This document shows positions 24,352 to 34,172 of a stretch of DNA of 64,000 nt, piece by piece (position 1 is the stretch's first letter; each line of letters opens with the position of its first letter). The DNA is taken from contig NZ_FNWJ01000002.1 of the NCBI RefSeq assembly GCF_900108055.1, positions 382,382-446,381 of the forward strand. The letters run 5' to 3'. The DNA comes from Thermoleophilum album. Its GTDB lineage: Bacteria; Actinomycetota; Thermoleophilia; Solirubrobacterales; Thermoleophilaceae. The notes under the pieces were generated by a model. The model did not search any database and was not told where the DNA came from. It saw only the letters and a program-made list of their open reading frames with translations. A program made the translations under genes and the position numbers.

Positions 24352-26934
24352 ATGCCGCGCGCGCGCCGAGCAAGAGTCGCTGCCTCACGAGGCAGTCGCC
24401 TGCGAGTGCCCGAGCTTAAGCTCGGGCAGCTCGAGCGCGACCTCCTCGGGTTGCTGCTCGCTGCGTTCGGTATCTGGGGTGCACTGGTCGGTTACCTGGG
24501 AAGCGCCGGCGGCGCGCTCGGGCGGGCGCTGGTCGGCGGCTTCGAGCTGGCGCTCGGGGTTACCGCGGCAGCGGTGCCGCCGGCGCTGGTGCTAGGCGGC
24601 TTGGCGCTCGTCGCACGACCGCTGGTGCGCCCCCCGAGGCGGCTGCTTATCGCCGCGCTGCTGGCCTGGCTTGCGATCGCCACGGTCGCCGCTGGCGGTC
24701 TCTTCGGTGTGACGAGCGCTCCCGCGGGAAGCGATCCGCAGCGTCTGTTCGCAGCCGAGCGGCTGCGCTCCGGGGGCGGCGCGGTCGGCGCCGCGATCTA
24801 CGGGCTCGCGGAGGCGCTGGTGCAGCGCACGGGGGTCTACCTACTGGTCCTCTTCACGCTTTTGGCGGCGCTGTTGCTCGCGACCGGGCGGCCGCTTGCC
24901 GAGCTCGTGAGCGCGCTTTGGCAGCGCCTCGCTCCGATGCGGCGGGAAGTTGGCGGGCAGCTCGCCGCCGTCGCACGCACCCGGCGGCTGCCGCTAGCAG
25001 GCAGGCACAGCGCTGATCGTTCGCCGGCCGGCGAGAGCTCTGCGGATCCGGTGTGGTCGGCTAACTTCGTTGACTCGGGCGAAGCGGAAGTGCCCGACCC
25101 GGCCGCCGCGGCAACCATCACCATCGATCCTGCTGATCGCTTTCCCGACCTCTACGAACAGGAAAGCGCTGCGCGGCACACGGAGATTGCGCCGGAAAGC
25201 GCGGACGCGATCGGGCGCTCGGACGCCGAGCGCGAGGAGCAGATCGCGGCGGAGGCCGAGCGCGCAGCTGCAGCCACTCCCGAAGGCGCCGAGCGCGTCT
25301 TCGAAGCTCCTCCGGAAGATGTCGAGTTGCCCACGCCGAGCGAGGTCTCGAGCGCACCGGCGGCGACCGCAGGGCCGACGGCGCGAACCCCGCAAGGCGC
25401 CCTGCGCGGCGGCGTGACCTTCGCCGAAGGTGGGCGCTACGAACTGCCCGCGCCGACGCTCTTGCGTCGCAGCCAAGCAGCGCAGGAGATCGACACCCGC
25501 CAGATCGAGCGCACCGGCCGCCAGCTGGTCGAAGCGCTCGGTCACTTCAACGTCGAGGCGCGCGTGATCGGGACGATCGTCGGTCCCCACGTCACGCGTT
25601 TCGAGCTGCGTCTCGCACCCGGCACGAAGATGGCGAAGATCGCGCAGCTCAAGGACGACCTCGCCTACGCGTTGGCGGCCGAGCACGTCCGCATCCTCGC
25701 GCCGATCCCTGGCAAGCAGGCGGTCGGCGTGGAGGTGCCGAACCGCAGCAGGCGCCTGGTTCACCTCGGCGACGTCTTCCAGGAGCCACCGCGGGGTTGG
25801 TCGCCGCTTACCGTCTGGCTCGGTAAGGACATCGCCGGCAACGCGGTGGCTGCCGACATCGCCAAGCAGCCGCACATCCTGGTGGCCGGCGCGACCGGCT
25901 CCGGTAAGTCCGGCTGCGTGAACGCGATGCTCAGCTCGATCCTGATGCGGGCGAGCCCGAACGAGGTGCGGATGGTGTTGGTCGACCCCAAACGGGTCGA
26001 GCTCAACCACTACGAGCAGGTCCCGCACCTACTTACGCCGGTCGTGACAAGCCCCCGCGCGGCCGCCAACGTGCTCTCGAACCTGGTGCGCGAGATGGAG
26101 GAGCGCTACGGACTGATGAGTCGCGTCAAGGCGCGTTCGCTGCCGGAGCTGAACCGCCAGCGTGCGCGCGCCGGCGAGCCCACGCTTCCGTACATCCTCT
26201 GCGTGATCGACGAGCTCGCGGACCTGATGATGATCGCGCCTGCCGAGGTCGAGGACTCGATCATTCGCCTCGCACAGAAGTCGCGAGCGGTCGGCATCCA
26301 CTTGGTGCTAGCCACCCAGCGCCCCAGCGCCGATGTCATCACCGGCCTGATCAAGGCGAACATCCCGGCGCGCATCGCCTTCGCCGTGTCGTCGCAAACG
26401 GACTCGCGGGTGATTCTCGATCAGAACGGTGCCGAGTCGCTGCTCGGCCAGGGCGACATGCTCTTCCGCCCGGCCGGAGCTTCCCGACTCGCGCGCATCC
26501 AGGGCGCCTTCATTTCGGAGGAGGAGATCGCGCGCCTGACCGCGCACTGGCACGCCCAGGGGGAGCCAGAGCTGCGCGAGGAGTTGTTGGGATCCCCGCC
26601 CGAGGAGAGCGACGAGGAACAGGGTGCGGGCGCCGATGCCGATCATGACCCGCTGCTGGCGGAGGCGATCCGCACGGTAGTCGCATTGGGGACCGCCTCG
26701 ACGTCGATGCTCCAGCGACGGCTGCGTGTCGGCTACACGCGCGCCGGGCGCTTGATCGACATGATGGAGCGGCTTGGTGTGGTCTCCGGCTACGAGGGAT
26801 CGAAGGCCCGGCAGGTGCTGATCGGGGAAGCCGACCTGCCGCGGATTCTCGAGATCGTCGAAAGCGGCGGCAGCGCGCTAGACGACACCGGCGAGCGCGC
26901 GGCCGGTGATTTGGCGCCCGACGCGGTTAGCTGA
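24352..26934 (+). CDS. ftsK: DNA translocase FtsK/SpoIIIE
   Basis: 860 residues. Four hydrophobic segments between about 25 and 180 anchor it in the membrane. A low-complexity acidic linker follows (about 210-360). The motor has a Walker A GATGSGKSG at 513-521, LVDPKRVELNHYEQVPHL, Walker B LCVIDELADLMMIA, and the C-terminal gamma winged helix (ALGTASTSMLQRRLRVGYTR) that reads KOPS-type sites. Moves chromosomal DNA at the septum. Next to the rodZ-like gene. Confidence 0.95.
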   Translation: MPRARRARVAASRGSRLRVPELKLGQLERDLLGLLLAAFGIWGALVGYLGSAGGALGRALVGGFELALGVTAAAVPPALVLGGLALVARPLVRPPRRLLIAALLAWLAIATVAAGGLFGVTSAPAGSDPQRLFAAERLRSGGGAVGAAIYGLAEALVQRTGVYLLVLFTLLAALLLATGRPLAELVSALWQRLAPMRREVGGQLAAVARTRRLPLAGRHSADRSPAGESSADPVWSANFVDSGEAEVPDPAAAATITIDPADRFPDLYEQESAARHTEIAPESADAIGRSDAEREEQIAAEAERAAAATPEGAERVFEAPPEDVELPTPSEVSSAPAATAGPTARTPQGALRGGVTFAEGGRYELPAPTLLRRSQAAQEIDTRQIERTGRQLVEALGHFNVEARVIGTIVGPHVTRFELRLAPGTKMAKIAQLKDDLAYALAAEHVRILAPIPGKQAVGVEVPNRSRRLVHLGDVFQEPPRGWSPLTVWLGKDIAGNAVAADIAKQPHILVAGATGSGKSGCVNAMLSSILMRASPNEVRMVLVDPKRVELNHYEQVPHLLTPVVTSPRAAANVLSNLVREMEERYGLMSRVKARSLPELNRQRARAGEPTLPYILCVIDELADLMMIAPAEVEDSIIRLAQKSRAVGIHLVLATQRPSADVITGLIKANIPARIAFAVSSQTDSRVILDQNGAESLLGQGDMLFRPAGASRLARIQGAFISEEEIARLTAHWHAQGEPELREELLGSPPEESDEEQGAGADADHDPLLAEAIRTVVALGTASTSMLQRRLRVGYTRAGRLIDMMERLGVVSGYEGSKARQVLIGEADLPRILEIVESGGSALDDTGERAAGDLAPDAVS

Positions 26935-26958
26935 GGAGCGTGCGGCAGAATAGCCGCG

Positions 26959-27801
26959 GTGCCCGGCATCGGAGAGACCCTCCGGCAGGCGCGCATGCGG
27001 CGCCGGCTCGACATCGCGGACGTCGAGGAGCGCACGAAGATACGTGCCAAATATCTCCGTGCGCTCGAAAACGAGGAGTTCTCGCTGCTGCCCGGAGCGA
27101 CCTACGCGCGTACCTTCCTGCGCACCTACGCCGAGTTCCTCGGCTTAGATGCCAAGCGCCTGGTCGAGCAGTACCGGGCGGAGTACGAGCGGGAGTCGAC
27201 GGAGGCGGAGCCGCTGGTCGCGATCGCGCCACCGTCGGAGCGCACGCGACGGCTGCCGCGACCGGCGGGTGGTCCGCGACCGTTGGCGATAGCTGGGTTA
27301 GTAGCGGGCTTTTTGCTGCTCGTGCTGTTCGTGCTGGGGCTGACCAGCGGTGGCAACGAGAAGCCAGCGAAGCGGCCGACGGGTGCTGTACGCGCCGATA
27401 CCCGCGCGGTCCCCGGTCAGCGCGCCCAAGTGGAGCGCAAGCGCCGAGCGCAGGCCGCAGCCAGCACCGTGGTCGTCGAGCCGACCGTACCTACCTACGT
27501 ATGCATGGATCGCGGCCCCGGTACGCCGGTCGCCTTCGAGGGCATCCTGCAACGGCCCCTGCGCGCCTCCGGGCCGCGGCTGCGCCTGAACCTCGGAAAG
27601 ACCAGTGTCCGCTTGCTTGTCGACGGGCGCACGGTCGACATCCCGCCCGGGCCCAACCCAGTGGGCTACGACATCGAAAAGGGCCAGGTGCGGCCACTCG
27701 AGCCCGGGCAACGGCCGTGCGTCCAGCGGCCTGTCACGCCCACTACGACGCCGACTACGCCGGCGGCGCCGCCGACGGGCGCGCCGAGCAACGGTCTCTG
27801 A
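26959..27801 (+). CDS. RodZ-like helix-turn-helix membrane protein
   Basis: 280 residues: N-terminal HTH_25 (GIGETLRQARMRRRLDIADV ... YLRALENEEFSLLPG), a YARTFLRTYAEFLGLD segment, one transmembrane helix at about 110-132 (LAIAGLVAGFLLLVLFVLGL), and an outer beta domain like DUF4115 followed by a Thr/Pro-rich tail. RodZ links MreB to cell-wall synthesis; in bacteria without mreB the role is open. GTG start. Confidence 0.82.
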   Translation: MPGIGETLRQARMRRRLDIADVEERTKIRAKYLRALENEEFSLLPGATYARTFLRTYAEFLGLDAKRLVEQYRAEYERESTEAEPLVAIAPPSERTRRLPRPAGGPRPLAIAGLVAGFLLLVLFVLGLTSGGNEKPAKRPTGAVRADTRAVPGQRAQVERKRRAQAAASTVVVEPTVPTYVCMDRGPGTPVAFEGILQRPLRASGPRLRLNLGKTSVRLLVDGRTVDIPPGPNPVGYDIEKGQVRPLEPGQRPCVQRPVTPTTTPTTPAAPPTGAPSNGL

Positions 27802-27802
27802 C

Positions 27803-29098
27803 ATGAGTGCGGTGCGCGCAGGGGTGCTCGTCACCGGCGACGAGGTGCTCGAAGGCTCGACCGTGGACCGCAACGGACCCTGGCTCGCGCAGCGACTGCT
27901 GGACCTTGGTTTCGAGGTGGCCGGGATCGCGATCTGTGGCGATCGGCTCGAGGACATCATCAGCGAACTCGACTACTTCGCGGCGCGCGGTTGCGCGCTA
28001 GTGGTGACGAGCGGCGGACTCGGTCCGACCGACGACGATCGCACCGTCGAGGCAGTCGCGCGTTTCTGCCAGCGGCCCCTGTCGCTGGACAGCGATCTCG
28101 AGCAGAAGATCGCGGAACGACTACGCGCTGCCGCCAAGCGCTGGCGTCGTTTCGACGAAACAGCGCTGCAGCGCTCGAACCGCAAACAAGCGTTAGTCCC
28201 GCAGGGAGCTACGACGCTCGATCCGGTGGGGACCGCGCCCGGCCTTGTGGTCAGTGTTGCTGAGACCGGTCGATCGTCGCCCGTGGTCGTCGTGCTACCG
28301 GGCCCCCCGCGCGAACTCAAGCCGCTGTTCGAACGAGCACTCGAAACCCCCCCGCTGCGCGCTCTGCTCACGCGCACGCGGCCGCTTAGCAGGCGGACGC
28401 TGCGCTTCTTTGGCATCCCCGAGTCGCAGCTGGCGGCCGCCGTGCGGGAGCTCGCCGACGCCATCGACGGCTACCAACAGCTACGCATCGGCAGCTACGT
28501 ACATCGCGGCGAGCTCGACCTCGTGATCCGCTATCCAACGAGCGCCGAGGGGGCTGCGGAAGCGCTCGCGGAGGCACTCGCCGAGCGCTTCCCCCGACAA
28601 CTCTTCTCACGCGACGGAAGGACGCTCGACGAGCTCGTAGCGGAGGCGCTCGCAGGGCGCTCGGTAGCAACCGCCGAGTCTTGTACCGGGGGTCTGGTCG
28701 GTGCGCGGCTGACGGCCCGACCCGGCTCCTCCGCGTACTTTCGGGGAGCGATTGTGGCCTACGACAACGCTGTCAAGGTGCGCGAGCTGGGCGTGTCCGA
28801 AGCGACGCTTGCCGCTCACGGTGCGGTCTCCCAGGAGGTCGCCGAAGCAATGGCGCAGGGAGTCGCCCGCGCCCTGGCGGCTGAGCTCGCGGTCTCGGTC
28901 ACCGGAATTGCGGGACCCGAAGGGGGCACACCGGAGAAGCCCGTAGGGACCGTGTGGATCGGCGGTTGGGACGGCGCCGGTGCGTGCGCGGCCAGACTGT
29001 GGTTGCCTGGTGATCGCGCCGAGGTGCGGGAGCGGGCGACGACCGCGGCGCTGCACTTGCTGCTGGCGCTCGCGCGGGGGGAGGAGCCACCGTTTTGA
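27803..29098 (+). CDS. cinA: CinA-like competence/damage-inducible protein
   Basis: 431 residues. The N-terminal MoaB/MogA-like domain (GVLVTGDEVLEGSTVDRNGP, TSGGLGPTDDDRTVEAVA) fits an ADP-ribose/nucleotide pyrophosphatase, and the C-terminal CinA domain (VATAESCTGGLVGARLTARP, VSVTGIAGPEGGTPEKPVGT) an NMN deamidase. The ATG lies right after the rodZ-like stop. TTGA overlap with thpR. Upstream of recA as in many bacteria. Confidence 0.94.
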   Translation: MSAVRAGVLVTGDEVLEGSTVDRNGPWLAQRLLDLGFEVAGIAICGDRLEDIISELDYFAARGCALVVTSGGLGPTDDDRTVEAVARFCQRPLSLDSDLEQKIAERLRAAAKRWRRFDETALQRSNRKQALVPQGATTLDPVGTAPGLVVSVAETGRSSPVVVVLPGPPRELKPLFERALETPPLRALLTRTRPLSRRTLRFFGIPESQLAAAVRELADAIDGYQQLRIGSYVHRGELDLVIRYPTSAEGAAEALAEALAERFPRQLFSRDGRTLDELVAEALAGRSVATAESCTGGLVGARLTARPGSSAYFRGAIVAYDNAVKVRELGVSEATLAAHGAVSQEVAEAMAQGVARALAAELAVSVTGIAGPEGGTPEKPVGTVWIGGWDGAGACAARLWLPGDRAEVRERATTAALHLLLALARGEEPPF

Positions 29099-29733
29099 GC
29101 AGCGCGGACGCGCCCTCGCCAGAAGCGAGCCGGCGTCTGCGCCTGTTCCTCGCGCTTGAGCTACCGCGACCTGCGCGCTCAGCGCTCGTCGGCTGGCGCG
29201 AGCGGGCGCTCGGCGGACGTGCTGAGCTGCGACTCATACCGCCCGACGCGCTGCACGTAACGATCGTCTTTCTAGGCGGACGCGATCGCGAGCGCCTTGA
29301 CGAGATCACGGAGGTCGCGTTCGCAGCCGCAGCCAGCGCCGTTTCAGCACCGCCCCGGCTCCGTCCGCTCGCCGTGCGCCCGATCCCCGCGCGGCGGCCT
29401 CGGCTCTACGCGCTTGAGCTCGAGGATGAGGGTGGGCGAGCGGCGCTGCTGCAGCGAGCTGTCGGTGGTGCGCTCGCCGAAGCCGGTTTGTGGGAGCCCG
29501 AACGCAGGCCGTTCTGGCCGCACTTGACGATCGCTCGCGTGCGGGCGCGCTCGGCTCGCCGCGGTGCCCGCGAGCGCGCTGGCGAGCCGGCGCTGCCGCC
29601 GCTGCCGAGCGAACCGCCGCCGCAGCTCGCTTTCGAAGCTGCGGAGTTGGTGCTCTACCGTTCCCTGCTCGCGCCCTCCGGCGCTCGCTACGAGCCTTTG
29701 GCGCGCTGCGCAGTCGGCGTCACCAGCAGTTGA
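29095..29733 (+). CDS. thpR: RNA 2',3'-cyclic phosphodiesterase
   Basis: 2H-phosphoesterase of 212 residues. The two HxT motifs are visible: DALHVTIVFLGG and WPHLTIARVR. RLRLFLALELPRPARSALV is the family N-terminus. The TTG start overlaps the cinA TGA. Formerly called 2'-5' RNA ligase. Precedes recA. Confidence 0.9.
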   Translation: MSSADAPSPEASRRLRLFLALELPRPARSALVGWRERALGGRAELRLIPPDALHVTIVFLGGRDRERLDEITEVAFAAAASAVSAPPRLRPLAVRPIPARRPRLYALELEDEGGRAALLQRAVGGALAEAGLWEPERRPFWPHLTIARVRARSARRGARERAGEPALPPLPSEPPPQLAFEAAELVLYRSLLAPSGARYEPLARCAVGVTSS

Positions 29734-29809
29734 GTGCCGGCAGCGGGGCGTCGCGATCCCCGCCTGCAGACGCTACGAGAGGGGCGAAAAGTCCGTCCGA
29801 GCGCACTCC

Positions 29810-29815
29810 TAGCTT
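29810..29815 (+). promoter_or_regulatory. -10-like TAGCTT of recA
   Basis: TAGCTT predicts a start near 29822 and a leader of about 27 nt containing GGAGAGGA (29832-29839). Two overlapping inverted repeats surround it: TCCTA...TAGGA and AGCTTG...CAAGCT (29807-29830). No clear LexA box (GAAC-N4-GTTC type) was found. Confidence 0.45.
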
Positions 29816-29848
29816 GTAGGAAGCAAGCTGCTGGAGAGGACGACGCCG

Positions 29849-30964
29849 ATGGAGAGAGATCGCGACAAGGTCGCCAAGGCGCGGGAGGCCGCGCTCAAGA
29901 ACGCGCTCGTGCAGATCGAGCGGCAGTTCGGTCAAGGCTCGATCATGCGCATGAACGAGGTCGCGAACGTGCGGGTCGAGGCGATCCCTACGGGTGCGCT
30001 TTCGCTCGACATCGCGCTGGGAGTGGGCGGCCTGCCGCGCGGGCGGATCGTCGAGATCTACGGTCCCGAGTCATCGGGAAAGACGACGTTGCTCTACCAC
30101 GTGCTCGCGAACGCTCAGCGTCTCGGGGGTGTCTGCGCCTTCATCGACGCAGAGCACGCGATGGATGCCGCCTACGCGAAGCGGATCGGCGTAAACGTCG
30201 ACGAGCTTTTGGTTTCGCAGCCCGATTACGGTGAGCAGGCGCTGGAGATCGCCGACCTCCTGGTGCGCTCAGGGGCGGTCGACGTGATCGCGATCGACTC
30301 GGTTGCAGCGCTTACGCCGAAGGCCGAGCTCGAGGGTCAGATGGGCGACCAAACGGTCGGCATCCAGGCACGGATGATGAGCCAGGCGATGCGCAAGCTC
30401 GCCGGCAACCTCAACCGGGCCAACACGCTCTGCGTCTTCACCAATCAGCTGCGCGAGAAGGTCGGCGTGATGTTCGGGTCGCCGGAGACCCAACCCGGTG
30501 GCCGTGCGCTCAAGTTCTATGCCTCGCAGCGACTCGACATCCGCCGTGTCGAGACGCTCAAGGAAGGAACCGAGGCCGTCGGCAACCGGGTGCGCGTGAA
30601 GGTCGTGAAAAACAAACTCGCGGCACCGTTCAAACAGGCGGAGTTCGATATCGAGTACGGACGCGGAATTTCGAGCGAGGGGTGCCTCCTCGACCTCGGT
30701 CTGGAGCACGGGTTGATCCAGAAGTCCGGCTCGTTCTTCTCGTACGGCGAGACGCGGATCGGCCAGGGGCGGACCAACGCCAAAGCGTTCCTGCGCGAGC
30801 ACCCCGAGGTGGCACGCGAGCTCGAACAACGGATCATCGAGAAGCTTGGGCTCGTACTGCCTGGGCGCTCCGCTAGCAGCGAGTCCGCGGAGAACTCGGT
30901 AGCGGGAGAGGATCCGGGCGGCGACGCGGCGGCCGTCGCCGGTGCAGGTGCCCGAGCGGCCTAA
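29849..30964 (+). CDS. recA: Recombinase RecA
   Basis: 371 residues. [20 protein letters not shown], Walker A GPESSGKT (72-79), the [20 protein letters not shown] region, [20 protein letters not shown] (Walker B and L1), and [18 protein letters not shown] (L2 area). The C-terminal acidic/Ala-Gly tail is variable. Strand exchange and SOS co-protease. Ordinary ATG with good ribosome binding site. Followed by recX. Confidence 0.98.
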   Translation: MERDRDKVAKAREAALKNALVQIERQFGQGSIMRMNEVANVRVEAIPTGALSLDIALGVGGLPRGRIVEIYGPESSGKTTLLYHVLANAQRLGGVCAFIDAEHAMDAAYAKRIGVNVDELLVSQPDYGEQALEIADLLVRSGAVDVIAIDSVAALTPKAELEGQMGDQTVGIQARMMSQAMRKLAGNLNRANTLCVFTNQLREKVGVMFGSPETQPGGRALKFYASQRLDIRRVETLKEGTEAVGNRVRVKVVKNKLAAPFKQAEFDIEYGRGISSEGCLLDLGLEHGLIQKSGSFFSYGETRIGQGRTNAKAFLREHPEVARELEQRIIEKLGLVLPGRSASSESAENSVAGEDPGGDAAAVAGAGARAA

Positions 30965-31042
30965 GTCGCGCTCGCTGCATCTAGTACCGGCTGCGCCGCG
31001 GTGCTGTCGGCCTGTTTCGCGCGGACCGCGGGGTCGTCGAAG

Positions 31043-31540
31043 ATGTCGGCCGAGGAAGCGCAAAAGCACCACTGCGGCGCCGACGATGCCGAGTCACAGG
31101 CTCGTGCAATCGCCCTCCGTGCGCTCGCCCGGCGCGAACACACGGTCGCTGAACTGCGTGCGCTGCTCGCGCGCCGGCGCTGCGCGCCCTCGGCGATCGA
31201 CGCCGTAATCGGTCAACTCGAGGCCGACGGCTACCTCGACGATGCTGGTTTTGCGCGGCGCTTCGCGGCCGACAAAATCGAGTTCGAAGGGTGGGGGAGG
31301 GATCGGATCGCGTACGCCCTGCGGCAGCGGGGGGTTCCCGAGGAGCACGTGGAGGCTGCGCTCACCGCGCGCGACTACGAGCGCGAGCTGGAGGCCGCGA
31401 TCACCCTGCTCGCGCGGCGCTTCGCAGCGCTAAGCGACGCCCGCGCCCAACGACGGGCGTGGCAGTTTCTCGCACGGCGAGGTTACGCGAGCGAAGTCGC
31501 CTACGACGCCGTTCGCGCTGTCGCCAAACGCCGTGAGTGA
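31043..31540 (+). CDS. recX: Regulatory protein RecX
   Basis: Modulates RecA filaments. 165 residues from ATG 31043 (GTG 31001 would add 14). Three helical repeats: AIALRALARREHTVAELRAL, VIGQLEADGYLDDAGFARRF and ALRQRGVPEEHVEAALTARD, then RRAWQFLARRGYASEVAYDA. Directly after recA. Confidence 0.9.
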   Translation: MSAEEAQKHHCGADDAESQARAIALRALARREHTVAELRALLARRRCAPSAIDAVIGQLEADGYLDDAGFARRFAADKIEFEGWGRDRIAYALRQRGVPEEHVEAALTARDYERELEAAITLLARRFAALSDARAQRRAWQFLARRGYASEVAYDAVRAVAKRRE

Positions 31541-31630
31541 ATCCCGCAGAGCGCGTCCTAACCCCGCCGCGACGGGGGCGGCAAGCTAACAGGCAGCCGG
31601 TCCTCGGCGCCGGGATCGCGGAGGCGTCTC

Positions 31631-31636
31631 TATCCT
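31631..31636 (+). promoter_or_regulatory. -10-like TATCCT before miaB
   Basis: TATCCT ends 11 nt before ATG 31648, the start matching the MiaB N-terminus. A near-leaderless transcript is likely. Confidence 0.4.
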
Positions 31637-31647
31637 CGCCTGCGGCC

Positions 31648-32991
31648 ATGGCGAGGGCGGCACGAACTTTCCATCTGACGACCTTCGGTTGCCAGATGAA
31701 CGAGCACGACTCGGAGCGGATCAAAGGCCTGCTCCGGGCGCTCGGGCTGCGTGAAGCGGCGGCGCGTTCCGACGCCGACGTCATCCTCTTCAACACCTGC
31801 TCGATCCGCGAGTCGGCTGATCAACGCTTCATCGGCCACCTCGGCGAGGCCAAGCGTCTGAAAAGCGAGCGGCCCGAGCGAATCGTCGCGGTCGGCGGCT
31901 GCTGGGCGCAGTCGATGCGCGAGCAGGTCTTCGAGATGTTCCCGTTCGTCGACGTCGCTTTCGGCCCGGGCCAGATCCACAAGCTCGGGGAAGTCCTGGT
32001 GCGCGACTCGTTGGAGGCGCAGGCGGGGTTCTTTGAGTTCGAGGACTTCTCCGCCCACCTGCCCGCCGAGCGCGCCCGCCCGTTCCAGGCCTGGGTTCAG
32101 ATCTCGCAGGGCTGCAATTGCGTCTGCAGCTACTGCATCGTGCCGCAGACGCGCGGCCGCGAGGTGTCGCGACCGCCGCAGGAGATCGTCGCCGAGGTCG
32201 AGCAGCTGGCACGCGAGGGGGTGCGCGAGATCACCCTGCTCGGTCAGAACGTCTGCTCCTACGGTCGCGACCTGCCGCGCGGCCAGCGGATCACCTTCGC
32301 CGAGCTCCTGGCGCGCCTCGATGCGATCGAGGGGATCGAGCGGATCCGTTACACCAGCCCGCACCCGAAGGACATCCGTGAGGATGTCGTGCGCGCGCAC
32401 GCCGAGCTCGCGAGCGTTTGCGAACACATCCACCTGCCGGTGCAGTCGGGCTCGAGCCGGATTCTCAAACGCATGCGGCGCACCTACGACCGCCAGCGCT
32501 ACCTCGATCGGGTAGCGATGATCCGGGGGCTGGTTCCCGACTGTTCGATCACCACGGACATCATCGTCGGCTTTCCCGGCGAGACCGAGGAAGACTTCGA
32601 AGAGACGTTGTCGCTGGTCGAAGAGGTGCGCTTCGACGGTGCCTTCACCTTCATCTTCTCGCCGCGCCGCGGCACCGAGGCGGCCGAAATGCCGGATCAG
32701 GTGCCGCACCCCGTCAAGCGTGAGCGGATGGCGCGCCTGGTGGAGCTCACGCAGCGCGTGGCACGTGAGCGTGCGCAGCGGTTTGTCGGGCGGACGCTCG
32801 AGGTGCTGGTCGAGGGGCCGTCGCGCACCGACCCCGAGCGGCTGCGCGGGCGCACCCGCCACAACAAGACAGTCAACTTCGACGGCGTTGCGCAGGCCGG
32901 CGAGCTCGCGCGCGTTCGAATAGCGTCCGCGACCAGCACGACGTTGTCGGGAGAGGAGGTCTTGATGGCACGTCTAGGGGTCGCTTCGTGA
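31648..32991 (+). CDS. miaB: tRNA-2-methylthio-N6-dimethylallyladenosine synthase MiaB
   Basis: Radical-SAM methylthiotransferase acting on i6A37; 447 residues. N-terminal cluster cysteines in TTFGCQMNEHDS, LFNTCSIRESA and VGGCWAQSM. Radical SAM CxxxCxxC in SQGCNCVCSYCIVPQTRGRE. C-terminal TRAM domain (VEGPSRTDPERLRGRTRHNK). ATG 31648 is the family start; an upstream in-frame GTG at 31537 overlaps recX. The 3' end overlaps the next gene as GTGA. Confidence 0.95.
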   Translation: MARAARTFHLTTFGCQMNEHDSERIKGLLRALGLREAAARSDADVILFNTCSIRESADQRFIGHLGEAKRLKSERPERIVAVGGCWAQSMREQVFEMFPFVDVAFGPGQIHKLGEVLVRDSLEAQAGFFEFEDFSAHLPAERARPFQAWVQISQGCNCVCSYCIVPQTRGREVSRPPQEIVAEVEQLAREGVREITLLGQNVCSYGRDLPRGQRITFAELLARLDAIEGIERIRYTSPHPKDIREDVVRAHAELASVCEHIHLPVQSGSSRILKRMRRTYDRQRYLDRVAMIRGLVPDCSITTDIIVGFPGETEEDFEETLSLVEEVRFDGAFTFIFSPRRGTEAAEMPDQVPHPVKRERMARLVELTQRVARERAQRFVGRTLEVLVEGPSRTDPERLRGRTRHNKTVNFDGVAQAGELARVRIASATSTTLSGEEVLMARLGVAS

Positions 32992-34172
32992 AGGTCGCAA
33001 TGGTCGAGCCGTCGGCGGTAGAGCGGCTGCTCGCTTTCCAGGGAGCGGGCGTGCCGGCGATCTCGCTGTACGCGGAGGTGCCCGCCGATCCCCGCGAGCG
33101 TCAACGCGTAGAAAGCCGTGTCAACAGCCTTCTGTCGGAGGCTCGGCGACTGGCAAAGGACGGCGATCGCCTATCGCACGAGGCACGTATGTCGCTGCGC
33201 GAGGACATCGAGCGGATCGAGGAGTCCGTCGCCCACGAGCTACCCGAGCCGCCCGCCGTGGCCTTCTTTGCTTGCTCGCACGCGGGGCTCTTCGAACGGC
33301 TGCGGCTGCCCGGGCGGGTACGTGACCGCGCCGTCGTCGACGAGTCGCTGTGGCTACGTCCGCTACTTGCCCAGCTCGACGCTTTCCACCGCTACTGCGT
33401 GGTGGTGCTCGATCGCGCACGGGCGGAGATCTGGGAGCTCTTCGGGGACCAGCTGGTGCCCAGCCGCAAACTGACCGGCGACCATCTGCGCAAGCGCGAC
33501 TTCGCGGGGTGGTACGGGCTTGAAGAGCACCGCGTCCGCAACCGCGCGGAGGTGCTTGCGCAGCGCCACTTCCGAGCGTTGGTAGACGAACTCGAGGAAG
33601 TCGTGCGGCTGCGCGACATCGAGCTGTTGATCGTCGGCGGCAACGAAGAGGCGGTGCCGCAGTTTTTGCGCTTCCTGCCACGCAAGCTTCGCGAGCGGGT
33701 GGCGGCGACGTTCGGAGCCGATCTCGACACTCTCGACGCGCGCCAGCTGCACGAGATCGCCACGCGCGCAGCACGCGAGTACGAGGAGCGCGAGGAGCGG
33801 GGGCTCGTGCGCCGTGTGCTGGAGGAGGCAGCCGCCGGCGGGCAAGCGGTAACCGGCCTCGATCCCTGCCTCTGGGCTGGTTCGATCGGAGCTGTCGGAC
33901 TGTTGCTGATCGACGATTACGCGACTGCTCCCGGCGTGCGCTGCGACGGCTGCGGATGGCTCGGCCGTGAGCGTCGAGAGTGCCCGGTTTGCGGGTCGCA
34001 GGTGCGGGAGGTGCCGGACGTGATCGACGACCTCGCCGAGGCGGTGGTCGCTCAACACGGCACGGTCGAACACATCGAGGTCGAAACACCGCTGCGCGAG
34101 CACGTGGTCGCGGCGGAGCTGCGCTTCCCGTTGCCGCCACAGCCGGACGGTGCGGGGCCGAGAGGGGGGTAG
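32988..34172 (+). CDS. baeRF10/Vms1-like eRF1-family protein with zinc ribbon
   Basis: 394 residues. The layout is that of the bacterial archaeo-eukaryotic release-factor relatives: a helical/beta N-domain (SLYAEVPADPRERQRVESRV), a central domain (FHRYCVVVLDRARAEIWELF), and an eRF1-like C-domain (GGQAVTGLDPCLWAGSIGAV) ending in a zinc ribbon (CDGCGWLGRERRECPVCGS). Related Vms1/ANKZF1 proteins cleave peptidyl-tRNA on stalled ribosomes; a rescue role here is inferred. Coupled to miaB (GTGA) and overlapping miaA. The GGQ lies in the C-domain helix, not the eRF1 catalytic loop. Confidence 0.72.
   Translation: MKVAMVEPSAVERLLAFQGAGVPAISLYAEVPADPRERQRVESRVNSLLSEARRLAKDGDRLSHEARMSLREDIERIEESVAHELPEPPAVAFFACSHAGLFERLRLPGRVRDRAVVDESLWLRPLLAQLDAFHRYCVVVLDRARAEIWELFGDQLVPSRKLTGDHLRKRDFAGWYGLEEHRVRNRAEVLAQRHFRALVDELEEVVRLRDIELLIVGGNEEAVPQFLRFLPRKLRERVAATFGADLDTLDARQLHEIATRAAREYEEREERGLVRRVLEEAAAGGQAVTGLDPCLWAGSIGAVGLLLIDDYATAPGVRCDGCGWLGRERRECPVCGSQVREVPDVIDDLAEAVVAQHGTVEHIEVETPLREHVVAAELRFPLPPQPDGAGPRGG

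Noticed and set aside
29734-29848. LexA/SOS box upstream of recA
   Set aside because: Only short overlapping inverted repeats are present; no GAAC-N4-GTTC-like sequence was found.
31630-32862. Long minus-strand open frame (410 codons) antisense to miaB
   Set aside because: Shadow of miaB; Arg/Leu/His-rich with no family features.
33835-33850. GGQ in the baeRF-like protein as a release-factor catalytic motif
   Set aside because: It lies in the C-terminal domain preceding the conserved AVxG helix, not in the eRF1 domain-2 loop that carries the catalytic GGQ.
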